Part shown: one piece after another, positions 9,600-20,199 of the stretch
Numbering within the stretch: the first letter of the stretch is position 1
Layout of the letters: the number at the start of each line of letters is the position of its first letter
Source: Cycas panzhihuaensis
Taxonomy: Eukaryota > Cycadophyta
Direction of reading: 5' to 3'
Length of the DNA stretch: 64,000 nucleotides
NCBI GenBank assembly: GCA_023213395.1
Contig: CM041465.1
Location: forward strand, 105,097,741 to 105,161,740
Notes under the pieces: generated by a model
Database searches by the model: none
Told to the model about the DNA's origin: nothing
What the model saw: only the letters and a program-made list of their open reading frames with translations
Position numbers and translations under genes: made by a program

Positions 9600-12076
9600 C
9601 CTCCCTGTGGGTTAGGTAAGGGCTCTCCTAAAGTTGAATCAATCGGGGCGAACATGAATGCTCTTGGGAAGTGCGGGAATCTCCAGAGGAACGGCTTTCG
9701 GAGGAGGATCAAGTTGCGAGGTAGATGCAGAGGTGCCAGTTGCCTCCTTTGCGACTTGAGACTGGGTCAAAGCGTAAAGGGGAGTGGTCTCAAGTATTTG
9801 AATCACCTTCTTTCCCTTATTACAGGACCGCGAAGGTGAAGGAGCACAGTGGTCAGGGGAGCGCAAAGAGGAAGATGAACCTTGCGCACCCTTCCCTCTA
9901 CCATGCGAAGGGCGAGAATTGAGGGATCTATCCTGATTCTGGTTGTTTCTTTGTTGAACATTATGATCACGCTCCCCATGTTTGGGGAATGGATCCCTAT
10001 GAACGGGTTGATCGAGATTAGGCCTCGATGCTTATCTAGGAGATGAATCGCACGGCGGGGCGTCATGTGGGTGTTGCGCCCGATAATACGAGTCATCGTG
10101 AAAACATTCCCCGTGGATGGAACACCACCTCTTCTTAAGGGGAGGATCAATTCTCCTCGCTTGAGAAGGTTGGGTGTTACCCACTTTGGGGGGAATGACA
10201 TGAAAAGCTTACTGAATTAGTTTATGAGAGGTTGGCGATGAAGGGGATTAGATTTTAAGCTCCTTCATCGTGCGCTCGAATGAGCATATAGCGGAAGTAA
10301 GGGGGTCTAAAGTCCTCTCAGTAGGATGAGAGGTAGACCTGGTAGGTTGCGAAGGTTTGGTTTCTTTTGTTGGGGGAGGTGCCTCACGATGTTGTGAGGG
10401 CTTAAGAGGTTTTTTGAGTCTGAGTTGGATCTCAATAGTCTCTAATGCTAAGCACTTCGTGATCGCAGAGTCGCACGTAGTTGCCCCCATCTTAAGGACT
10501 TCCACATGCACTTTGAGACGAAGTACATTGACGAAGAGATCCCGCTTCAACTCCTCAGGCTATGTGGCCTTGGTAGAGTAAAGGAGATCGTGGAATCACC
10601 TCACAAAGTCATGATTCATTTCATCGTGACCTTGTTTAAGTGAAAGGAGAGCTTTTATTCTGCTCTCGAATAGACAGGCTACATAAAAATAATTGACGAA
10701 TTCGTTCACCAATTACTGGAATGAATAAATGGAGTGGGCAGGGAGATGGTAAAACCATTTAAGGGTGTCACCCTGCAAGGATCGCAGAAATAACTTTATT
10801 AGAATGTGGTCGTAAGCCCAGTAGTCTATGCACGCTATAGAGAAACTACGCACGTTCTCGGTTGGGTCTTGTGATGAAGTTCCGTCGAATTTGGGAACTT
10901 CAAGAGGATGAGGTGGCAGGTTAGTCCTTAGTACCTCAACGGATAGCGGTGTCAACCTGTAGTCCATGAAGGGACATGTCCTTACATGGGCCAAAGGATT
11001 GACAAACAGTAAAGAAGCAAGAATGGATGGGGGTGGTAAACCCATCCCTCCTTAGGGAAATGCCCCTTATTAGAAAGAGGGTTGCGGATAAATGCCTTGG
11101 AAGGGAGGCATACTCCCTTGCGAAGGCGTGGCAACAAGAGTTACGCTGGATGGCAGAAATGAAGGGTGCGGGACCAGATTCTGCCCATATGGGCCACCCG
11201 TAGGGGGTGCAATGGGTCCACCCCATAAGCTGGAAGATGGTTTCCCCTACTCTGCCCCCAAGGTTGAGATGCATAACCCAGGGGCAGGTAAAGGGATAGA
11301 CTACTAGATGGGTTTTAAATGTATGTAGGAGCGGGTCCCACATAGTTAATAGTAGCAGTATTAGTGGGACCTTGAGGCCTACTAGGAAACGCGTGTGCCA
11401 CGTTTAAAGGTGGTGCATTCGTTTGACTCGGGAATGGCATGCTAACCCCAAGCTAGGGAAAGGACATGCCGCGAACGGGTCCTAAAGAAGCAGGACCGTG
11501 GTTAGGAATAGATAGTGCAACACCTGTCCTGGGAGCTGGTGTAGACACGGCATGGGACAAGTGTGCACGGGTAGAAGAGTCATTTGTTATAGGAGGTGTA
11601 GGTGTGGATGAAGGAGACACTACACCACGCATAACTTCTTTAAACCACCTGGGATGTGGTTGATGGTGAGTTGCTTGAAAGTACTCATTGAGTGCTTCGA
11701 CCACGTCAGCAGGAGGGGTATCCTCGTAGCCATACGAGGTCGATGGTATCTCAAATGTTGGGGACCCCTCAGGGTATTCCTCATAAGATTCACCAATAAG
11801 ATGGTAAGTCTCGTGAGGAGGTGAGCCCTCTGCTGTATGAGTAGAAGGATGAAGGTCATAAGGGTGAAACGGGTCACCCAGATAATAGATGGGATTGTCA
11901 CCCTCGTGGGTGGATCCCAAAACAGGCACGGGAAACTCTTGAGTTCCCGAGACCATGGTGTGGTAAGCCCAATCAGACTGGTAACCTTCTGTTGTCGAAT
12001 CATGATCCGACAATGGAAGGGAACAAGGCAATGGGTCTTCTAACAATGGCAGCAGACCTCGCAAGCGATGTGAGAA
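9600..12076 (-). pseudogene. Gag of element A
   Basis: Structural protein of the particle, broken into several frames. The N-terminal part is a Pro/Ser/His-rich variable region, open from 11453 to 12064 (RGLLPLLEDPLP at the start). The Retrotrans_gag core is at about 10550-11045 (PKFDGTSSQDPTENVRSFS, WAYDHILIKLF, LKWFYHLPAHSIYSF), followed by ALETIEIQLRLKKPLKPS and a basic zinc-finger region with the CxxxH type (about 10080-10130). The start codon position that is ATG in copies B and C reads ATA here. The same arrangement and spacing are seen in the other copies. Confidence 0.75.
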
Positions 12077-12237
12077 ATGTCATATGCAACGCCTTTATGA
12101 GCATTGTTAGAAGAAAGCGAAAGGGGTATGAAATAAATATGTTGGGGGCTGCCCAACTAAAAAGCAAGATAAGAAGGCTACCTAAAGGCAAGAACACCAA
12201 CGAAAAGGGGAAGCGAAACTAGTTCCCTTACTAGCAG

Positions 12238-12255
12238 TCCCCAGTATGGTCGCCA
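12238..12255 (-). other. Primer binding site of element A
   Basis: On the minus strand TGGCGACCATACTGGGGA, one base inside the LTR edge. It matches 15 of 18 bases of the 3' end of plant tRNA-Arg(ACG) as I remember it (site TGGCGACTCCACTGGGGA). The same site occurs unchanged in copy D and with changes in B and C. Confidence 0.75.
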
Positions 12256-12256
12256 A

Positions 12257-14835
12257 TGAAACACTGGCCGTGTGGTGGTATCCCTATGTTTAGCAAAGGG
12301 AACGGATTATGCAAAGCTAGGTTAGGCTAAACAATAAGGACTTCACCTCGCAGGGCGTCTGTGCACCAGAGCATAGATTTGGGACCTGCAGAGGTGCCTG
12401 GTTACTTCCAGGTAGCCACACAGGGTAAGGCTTTCCTACCCCTCAGATGGCCAGGAAGAGGAGGAGAGAACCTGGCACATTGCATCTTCTCAAGGAAGTG
12501 AGAAGGCAACATAAGAATGGGAATATAGGTAAAGTGTGGTATCTAAGTGTAGGCTGGTAGAAGGAATAAAGTGTGGGTAGTTCTAACATGAAATGAACTA
12601 TCTATATATGCTAGACTAACCACTAAATAAAAGATATGTAAAGCAAAAGTATGTTCCTTTCCACTTTCAAATTCTTATATGTTTCTAACTATGTAAACAT
12701 GTGCATAAAGAACAACAACATAAAGAAGATATATGAGGACAAGGAAAATACCTAGACCTGGCGTCTGAATGGAGCGCTACGCGTCTCTTCGCTTCCCACT
12801 CCTTCCTACTCCACTTGTCGCGCATGCGATGCTGGTCGACAATGGTTACCGTAAGCAATCAAAGAGGGGCTAGCTTACCTCCCTTTATGCATGCAAAAGT
12901 AAAACAGAATAGCAAACAACGGAAAATAACAAAAAGCACTAAATGTGGAACTAACCTGCAATGGGTTTTGTTCCACACGCAACTCCACCGATACAAGATC
13001 CTGTAAATCAAAATAGATAAGTATCTCCTTCTCAGAGGAGGGGCCACAAAATAGATCAAGTATATGTACTAAATTTAGAGGAAACAAAATCAAACTAAGC
13101 TAAGCATATATATTATCATTTAATGAAACAACATTTAACAAAGCTCCCACAAATAGTTACTGCAAATGACACCAAAAAACGAAGAGTACAGCCTCGAAAT
13201 GGCTAACTCACCCACAAGAAATCTCCACTTAGTTTCAGGAAAGGGAAACAGACTCACAATAAGGACATGGGGCAGTGAATAACGAGAATGAAGAGGGTAA
13301 CTAAAAGGTATGCAAACACCCAAAAAATAAGATGCTACGGATAGCAAATTGTCTGACTGGGTGGGTAGCAAACTGTTAACTGGCAAGAAGCAGTTTTGGG
13401 GCTTATGCGATGCCCAAAACCAACAGATGAAAATCTAAAACCAACATGGCAATGGGCTACCAATGCTAGTTTAGATCTGGAAAAGAGCCTCTAAATTCCC
13501 TAACCTGACTTCTAGAAAGGTACGAATGTGTAAAAGGGAGAGAAAGTAAGGGACAGAACCCTTGGGGAGAAGGGCAGCAAGGGGGACCAGCCCTGCCTTC
13601 TTCCCTATAACTTTCTCTATGTTATCCCTTTGCAACATCCACCTAAAAGTAGGCTGACAGGAATGATGGGGGAGCTCTATGGTGCAACAAGTAAGAAAGC
13701 TAAAGATAAACAGGCATAGCAACCAAAAGCACTTAAACTAGGAAATTACACACAACAAATGGAAGGAAACAACATGCATTTTAAAGTAAACATAAAGGTA
13801 CCTTGTTGTGAAGATATCCAGCATGAACTTGTTAGAAAATAGTAGGAAAAAGCCAGCACTCAGTAAGATATGATGGCAAGTTTAGAAGAGAAGAGAAATG
13901 TGAGAATGATCCTGTGAGTTTGGGGCCTTTAAAGCTTGTCTTTGGAGATTTTGAAGAAGATCCTCCTTGAAGCCTTGAAGTCCTGCAAATAGATGTAGAG
14001 CTAGCTGTTTGTGAGCAATAGGGGTAGCAATGGTCCCTGGAAATGAGCCAGCAGTTGTGTGTCTCTCTCTGCAGTAGATTTCTGTGGAGTATTTTGTATA
14101 ATTTTGTGTAAAAATGAGCAAATAAGATCCTTAAAAATGAAGAGGATTTGTTGTTTTATCCCTTGCTCACTGTAGGTGAACGTTGGGGATGTCAGGGCAA
14201 TGCAAATGTATAGGTGCCACATGGCAGTTCCGTGAAAAAAGTGAAAACTATGACATGATTTTAAAAATAAATTTCAAATAGTGCCTGCAGAACTTCAAGT
14301 ACCGCGATGAAGATCGCAGATCGCTAAGTTTACAAATGCATTGCATCGAAATAAAAAATAAATAAAAATAAGTAGAAATAAGGGCTTGGAGCTAATATTA
14401 AGAGTAAATTAAGGCTAGAACAATTAGGGGGAATACCTAGGTGATGGGTAAGTAGCCAAGATAGCGAAATGGGTCTCAACCAAAGAGTTAATCAGACTTG
14501 GAAGAGACTGCAACACGAGCAGGGTATCATAATAGGGGCGGACATAGTTGGTTGAAGCATCTCGAGGGGTTGTGGAGATGAAGTGGATGGATGTACGTCA
14601 TATAGGATATAGCATTCACTGAGGAATACCCCTATTGTGAGTCATCATAGGCTGAAAGTATGCTGTAAGCACATGCACTATGATCAAGCAAAAAAGCAAT
14701 GTAGGCAGGCAAGCATATGTCAAGTAGTCTACGCTAAACAATTTCATTCAAACAAGAGCAGGGAGAAGTGAGAATGTATACCTGAGCTTACTTGAGTCGA
14801 TATGTCTCGAGTCCATTCTCAGTAGCCAGGAAACA
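12257..14835 (-). repeat. Tat-like LTR shared by A (5' LTR) and B (3' LTR)
   Basis: 2,579 bp. On the plus strand it runs from TGAAACACTGG to CCAGGAAACA, so on its own strand it begins TGTTTCC and ends in TTTCA. The left edge abuts A's primer site (12238-12255); the right edge abuts a polypurine tract (14836-14845) followed by the accessory module of copy B. A TATA-like GATAAAA is on the minus strand at 14154-14160, about 680 bp from the LTR start. One LTR serving two internal regions in the same direction is a tandem arrangement. Confidence 0.85.
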
Positions 14836-14845
14836 CTGCCCTCTT
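14836..14845 (-). other. Polypurine tract of element B
   Basis: AAGAGGGCAG on the minus strand directly before the LTR start TGTTTCC. Copy G has AAGAGGGTAG at the same place (34294-34303). Confidence 0.6.
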
Positions 14846-15194
14846 GGCAGTAGAGCCTCATTGCTTGGAAGCATGACGTGATGGCAAATGCTGATAACCA
14901 AAAACATCAGTAGCACATGCATATATATATGTAAAAATAATCATGAACAACATATGGACCAAGGGTGTTGGTGAGTGTCATGGCAGAACACGTGGACAAG
15001 GGAGACAGAGACGAGGACAACATAAGGGCTACCTACATGTCATCTAAGCATCGACCTGCAAGTGAATAGAGCCAATGGGGGGGATGCCCCCATTATTGAA
15101 GTGCAATGAGTGATAGGAAGGTATCTAGCAAACTGAACAAGCACATCAAACTAAAAGCGACCAGAGACTCGGGCACAGACTGGCCAGGTAAGCC
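14846..15194. other. Non-coding spacer between 3' LTR and accessory RNase HI of B
   Basis: No reading frame. It contains an ATATATATATG run near 14920-14932 and is related to 50438-50796 in D and 34304-34735 in G, so it is a normal part of the element's 3' end. Confidence 0.6.
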
Positions 15195-15617
15195 TCAAAG
15201 GCGATCACTAAGAAGAGGGAGGTGACACTTAAGGATGAGGCGGACGAGGCTGTCTGCCTTAGCATTGAGGTCTTGAGGGATGTGTTACATATCAACTAAC
15301 AAAAAGTGAGCCAAGAGAGACTTGATGGCTGAAGCGAGGGTTCTCAGGTGAGGGCATCACACCTGGTAAACCTGGGTGAGATAGGATACCACAACCTGAG
15401 AATCATAGAGTAGCAAGATGGGTTCGTGATGGAAATGGAGAGCATCAGTAAGGGCTTCAATAACGGCCATGTACTTGGCTTTATTATTAGTTGCCTCAGG
15501 AAGGAAGATCCTAGAACGCAGTAAATCATATTCAGAGGGACTGCGAAGAATCCATGCAGCGGCGGAAGGTTCGGGGTTACCATGACTTCTACCATCGGTA
15601 AATATATAGAGGGACAT
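15195..15617 (-). pseudogene. Free-standing RNase HI in element B
   Basis: Sense-strand ORF separate from pol, between the antisense PMD gene and the 3' LTR. It starts at ATG 15617, and a TAG in the same frame 12 nt upstream shows it is not an extension of another ORF. Blocks: MSLYIFTDGRSHGNP (first catalytic Asp, glycine-rich turn), EATNNKAKYMAVIEAL (the Glu-equivalent position is Lys), LLYDSQVVVSYL (next Asp), and NAKADSLVRLI near the end (last Asp). Two in-frame stops, TGA after VYQV and TAA in the next block, break it. The length of about 140 codons is that of cellular RNase HI. The gypsy RNase H of pol is present separately at 17521-17781. Confidence 0.8.
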
Positions 15618-16310
15618 GTTTGAACACTAAACCCTGGTAGCAAATAAACAATGGCAGAATGAAAGGGATACTCGAAAGATAGGCAATAAGTCACCGTGAA
15701 GGGTAGGAGGACCTAGCAATGAGGTTACTCAAGGACGGGAGCAAGCAATCTGACCACCATCTGAGAGCGGGTGGAGAAAAGACGCCCTGGAGTGCCAAAG
15801 GTTACTTTGGGGAGCAAAACATCCCCCTAGACGAGGGAGCATTCCCTTTGGGACCTTAGGGGCAAAAAAGGGCTACGGAAACGAGTCCAGGGCAGCGAAA
15901 TGAGCCAAACGAGTATAAACTTAGGCATGCATAGGAGTGGCATATAAAATGAGGCAGAAGGGCCTTGGGAAAAAGGTGCAATAATGGGGCACCATAAATG
16001 CTCTTATAAGAGAGGGAAAAAAGGGTGTCGATAGACCACAATGGGTGACAGGGCCAGAAGGCAAAGGCAATCGGGGAAACGGGACGGTCCCAATGGCTAT
16101 CACGAGGTCAAGAACGGAGGAAGTGCCTGTTAGGGCCCCTGCCTATATAAGGAAATCGAATGGAAAATGAATTCATTTTCACTAGCTCTCATGAGAAACC
16201 AGAGCGATCTCCTTACACAACAGAGTGCCATCCAACTTCGGAGGCATGCGGGGGATGATCTGACTATTGGATTAGAGTGCAGTGAGAGCCAGCGGGACCA
16301 GCGAGATGAG
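15618..16310. promoter_or_regulatory. Divergent intergenic region between RNase HI and PMD genes of B
   Basis: About 690 bp between the RNase HI start (leftward) and the PMD start (rightward), aligned along its length with 51220-51909 in D. It holds the plus-strand TATA box at 16144-16152 and no convincing frame. It is a candidate two-way promoter. Confidence 0.5.
16144..16152 (+). promoter_or_regulatory. TATA box of the antisense PMD gene in B
   Basis: TATATAAGG, 167 bp before the PMD start codon at 16311. Copy D has the identical box at 51748-51756, 162 bp before its ATG. Because TATATAAGG read backwards is CCTTATATA, it might also serve the leftward RNase HI gene. Confidence 0.6.
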
Positions 16311-17456
16311 ATGGCGATGGCCAGGCTAGATCCAGTGAGTGGATCTCACAAAACCTTACCCGTTTCGAAGTTTGAAATTCATTACTTTTTTGTAGTTTTT
16401 GTGTAATTTTTGTGCACCTTATGGGTAAATGGAGGCCTCTCGGAGTCTGAATTAGGCCCAGAAAGAGTATGACCTAGCGTTAGGGAGCTCGGTCCTGGCC
16501 CCACTGTCCACCACAAGATTTTTTTTTTGATTTTCGTGGCGTAAACCCCATTTTAGGGGGTGCCATTCAGATCGCGGGCGAAGATCGTGGTGCCACAATC
16601 TTTGCCGCGAGGTCCCTCGATCAGCGCAGGACCCATGCTAAACTTAGTGGTACCGTTACGTTTAGCGTGGTACGAAGGCAGAAAATTAGAAAAAAGAATA
16701 TGAGGGGCCAATAGGCTCCAAATCGCAGGCAGAGAGTACTGAGAGACAGCCAGGAGCATAGATGACTTCTAGGAGGTTGACTTTGATTAACTTTTGGTGT
16801 TGGCAGGCAGTTATTGCAGTGGATAATCATGAAAATGTCAGCATGGCTATGCTGAGCTACATAAAGATGATGTCCTAGGGGGACAAGGAGACTTTGTAAA
16901 GGTGTGGCCTATACAAGGCCCTGAAGACACCTTAGTTTGCATCAGATCAGAGGCTTATAGTAGATATAGTGTCACACTGGGATCAGAGGAGGTACGTGTT
17001 GCACTTGCCTCAGGTAGGCGATGTGATAGTTACGCTAGGAGACATGTGGTGGATTCTTGGGGTACCGACGACTGGGAGGCTAGTGACATTGGGAGCACTG
17101 CCTAGCACTAAGGCAGCACATAGAGAGGTGGCCATGTTTTTCACAGGGGCCGATAGGTGGGAGCAGAGAGGAGTTCCTCTCCAGACTATGCTGATGTCGA
17201 GGATTCCTCGGGTGAGGAAACTAATCACACTGTGCATTCTGTTCCAGATTTCCTGGAAACAAAATTACAGATAGATACCTAGGGGATGGATGGATGCAGT
17301 GCGCCACTGCAAAGCTGGTGAGAGGATGGACTGGGCTACCCTGATAGTGGCAAACCTCATTGTGTAGCTTGATGCTATCATTCCAACAGGAAGAGGAGGA
17401 TTATCATACAGCATATTGCTACAGTGCACCAAAGGAGTTAGGAATAGGGGCGTCTG
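16311..17456 (+). pseudogene. Antisense plant-mobile-domain (PMD) gene in B, 3' part deleted
   Basis: Runs against the transcription of the element. Exon 1 is 16311-16334 (MAMARLDP), followed by an intron at 16335-16806 with donor CCA/GTGAGTGG and acceptor TTGGCAG. Exon 2 starts at 16807. The PMD core is open from 16969 to 17274: SHWDQRRYVLHLPQVGDVIVTLGD, then LPSTKAAHREVAMFFTGADRWE and LCILFQISWKQNYR. The pattern of a leading HLP-GD-TL-D block matches plant mobile domains (MAIN-like proteins and transposons). Stops before the core (TAG, TAA, TAG) and the deletion join at about 17457 make it a pseudogene. The first of these stops is at the same codon as in D, while C has CAG there. Confidence 0.7.
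16637..16666 (+). repeat. Hairpin in the PMD intron of B
   Basis: GCTAAAC (16637-16643) pairs with GTTTAGC (16660-16666) around GGTACC. A second imperfect inverted pair (GCGGGCGAAGAT and ATCTTTGCCGC) lies just upstream at about 16574-16608. These are diverged versions of the perfect hairpins at 52183-52285 in D. Confidence 0.55.
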
Positions 17457-17459
17457 CGA
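17457..17459. other. Deletion junction in element B
   Basis: Left of this point is the plus-strand PMD exon 2; right of it is the minus-strand RNase H of pol, starting at the block matching 56390 in D. In D these two points are about 3.3 kb apart and enclose integrase and the 3' half of PMD. Confidence 0.75.
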
Positions 17460-18780
17460 GCTACTTGGCCACTACCATTCCCTTATTTGATTTCTGATTA
17501 ACGATATAAAGATCAAATTCTTAAAGTAGGATGGCCCAACGACTAGTCCTACCTGTCAAATCTAAACGAGTGAGCAAGTATCGCAAGGGATCAGATTGGA
17601 CGATCACCTTAGTGGTGTTGCCAAGCAAGTAGTGTCTGAACTTCTTGGTCGCATGGACCAAGGAGAGACACTCCTTCTTGGCAGGAGAATAGTTAAGTTC
17701 AGCAGCTATGAGGGTGCGACTGATGAAATAAATAGCTCTCTTGGTTCTTGAGTCATCCTCTTGAGCTAACATAGCTCCCAAGGATTCGTCAGTCGCCGAG
17801 GTGTACAGGATAAAGGGCCTATCGAATCAAGGAGGTGCCACTGTAGGAGTAGAAGTAAGGGCTTCCTTGAGTCCTTTGAAGGCCTTTTGGGTCTTGTCAG
17901 ACCAGGTAAGAGGAGCTCCCTTCTTCAATAGGTTCATAAGAGTTTTAGTGCTTACAGCGAAGTCTGCTAAGAAGCGCCTGAGAAAACTGAGCCTACTTAG
18001 GAACGACTTAATCTGTCGTTGGATTCTAGGAGGTGGCATATCAAGGATTGCCTTGACCTTGTCAGGATCAATCTGAATTCCTTGTTTGGACATAAGAAAC
18101 CCAAGGAGTTTGCCCGAGGCAACGACAAACATGCACTTGAGCGGATTTAGACTGACATGATACTTATAGCATCATGAAAAGATGGCCTGCAAGTTAGAGG
18201 GGTGATGGGCCCTGACACGGGAGAGGCCCATCATATCATCCATGAAGACCTCCAATGTGTTATTAATGAGGTCATGGAAGATGAAATGCATGGCTCTCTG
18301 GTAAGTAGCACCGGTATTTTTAAAGCCAAAGGGCATTGCCTTGTAGGCAAAGGTACCCCATGGTGTAGTGAAGGTCGTCTTGTGGCAGTCTTCAAGAGAA
18401 ATTTGAATTTGGTTATAGCCAGAGAAGCTGTCCATTAAGGACATGACTTCGAATCCAGCCATACGATCGATAATTTGATCAATGAAGGGGAGCGGGAAGT
18501 TGTCTTTAGGACAAGCATTATTAATGTCATGGAAATCGACACATATACGAATCGCCCTATTCTTTTTAGTAACGGGGATGATATTAGAGACCCATTTAGG
18601 GTAGTCAATGGAAGTAATGAGCCCAGCGTCCAGAAGCTTCTCAACCTCTATCTTAAAAGTGGCTGAGAGCTTCAGGTGAAGAGGACGCTGCTCTGGCACA
18701 TGGGATGGGTGCCAGGAATGGTGGTGAGATTATGGGTGACAATGGAGGGATCAATTCCTTTCATGTCAGCATAATTCCAT
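17459..18780 (-). pseudogene. Reverse transcriptase and RNase H of element B
   Basis: The reverse transcriptase is open from 18172 to 18699: VEKLLDAGLITSIDYPKWV, KNRAIRICVDFHDINNACPK, TTPWGTFAYKAMPFGFKN, and the active-site box LEVFMDDMMGLS with both Asp residues kept. The primer-grip and thumb follow, then the tether at 17827-18132 (FVVASGKLLGFLMSKQGI, KGAPLTWSDKTQKAFKGLK). RNase H is at 17521-17781 (AIYFISRTLIAAELNYSPAKKECLSLVHATKKFRHYLL). Frameshifts separate the pieces. RNase H is truncated at the deletion join at about 17458. Confidence 0.82.
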
Positions 18781-19840
18781 GCGAAAACGTCCTAAAACTC
18801 CTAGAACAAAAGGGAGTACTCCCTTACTTCATTAGGAGAACATTCCATCCTAAACTTAATGACCTTGTCGGGGGCCAAGACTATGTCTTGGGTTACCCCC
18901 ATGCACATGGTATTACCCTCCTCAAAGTGGAGAGGGGCAAGGTCAATAGGAGGAGGTGGAATAGGAGACAGGATTGGATCAGCAAGTGTGGATCCAACCA
19001 CAAGGATCTTCTAGTGACCAAGCCTATGGTGGCCAGAAGGTAAGTTAGGCGCGAAGCCCGCTAGGTGCTCAAGTAGAGCTTCATTATCCTTAAAGTAATC
19101 CACCCCATGGATGACCTTACTTTGAGTAGATGAAGTGCTAGAGGAGGTAGAGGCAGCGAGACTGTGGTGGGCATTAGGCTACCTAACTTCCTCGCGAGAC
19201 TCTTAAGGAGAGTCAAAAAGAGACTTCTCAGAAGGAGCGAAAGGCAGTTCTTTGAAACCATCACCTACGGGGGGTGATGAGGGAGAAGAATTGACGATGG
19301 ATGAATCAACATGAGCGATGACATATGACACATAGGAGTGGCTAGTCTCACCAAAAAGGGGTTCTAGATGGAGATCTAAAATGAGATGGGTGTAACCTAC
19401 TAGTGTGAAGGGAAGAGACTAGGTGGAGACAATCCTCGTCTTCGTAGTGTGACTTGTCATCACTAAACAAAGCAAGATACCATAGCTCCTAATGCCAATA
19501 GGAGTAAAACGTGTGAGACAAGAGAAAGAAGATGTGGGATCTTCTTCAGACGAATTAGGTATACCAATAGAGCAAGCTGAGGCATGTGTAGAAGGACCTC
19601 GATTTACCTGATTAGTAGAGCGAGTTTGTTTGGTAAGTGGGCGTTCACAGGGAACCACTCTCATTCGCTTATCATGGACGAATTTAAGTTGTCCCCAAAG
19701 AGTCAAACACACGGCTCCCATTTGGTTGAGCCATGGATGACCTAGAAGGAGGTTGTAGTTAACGTTGACATCGAGGACTACAATATCAGCAAGGATAGTC
19801 TTTCCCTCAAGGGTGAGCAAAATCGCAACAGAACCCAAAG
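18781..19840 (-). pseudogene. Protease-RT linker of element B
   Basis: Family linker with recognisable stretches IDLAPLHFEEGNTMCMGVTQDIVLAPDKVIKF (18801-19001) and, at the protease side, VAILLTLEGKTILADIVVLDVNVNYNLLLGHPWLNQMG (19419-19838), the end of the protease fold. The middle is acidic and Ser/Pro-rich, broken by stops. Function unknown; comparable to 57402-58439 in D. Confidence 0.65.
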
Positions 19841-19874
19841 GGGTCTTCTCGCTACCTTCATAACCTTGGCATCA

Positions 19875-20180
19875 TCATGGAACAGATTCTAAGGTAGAAA
19901 TACCAAGCTCTTGCATGACATGCAAGGGCATGGCATTCACGGAAGAACCGTTGTCAACAACAGTCCTTCGAAGAGTACAATCAGGTGTATTAATAGTAAT
20001 AGTGAATGGGAAGTTCCATTGATGTTCCCTTTCATCTATGGGAGGAAGGTCCCTAGGATCAAATGAAATAATAGGTTCGCGACTTTGGGTAATGCCCAAA
20101 GTGTGAACAGGTGTGTCATTCAATCCTAAAGCTTCCAAGAGGAGGGCCCACTACTTGGGACAACTCCTTAAAACATCCAT
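19875..20180 (-). pseudogene. Protease of element B
   Basis: Retropepsin segment open from 19875 to 20138: LNDTPVHTLGITQSREPIISFDPRDLPP, FPFTITINTPDCTLRR, then TVVDNGSSVNAMPLHVMQELGISTLE. The active site is DNGS as in the other copies. Interrupted by a stop in the following block before the flap and C-terminal strand. It would mature the gag-pol precursor. Confidence 0.75.
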
Positions 20181-20199
20181 CAAGGACATTCCTGCAGCA

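Larger units (their letters stand above)
1..12256 (-). mobile_element. Tat/Ogre-like Ty3/gypsy element A, internal region, partial
   Basis: Minus-strand LTR retrotransposon whose 3' part lies beyond the left edge of the window. Reading leftwards from the primer site at 12238-12255, the order is gag, protease, linker, reverse transcriptase, RNase H and integrase, the gypsy order. It is split at 2938/8844 by element X. The LTR at 12257-14835 is its 5' LTR. All coding parts carry stops and frameshifts, so it is a dead copy. The family call comes from the gag and integrase sequences, the long LTR and the arginine-tRNA-like primer site; a lineage tree would be needed to fix Tat versus Ogre. Confidence 0.85.
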
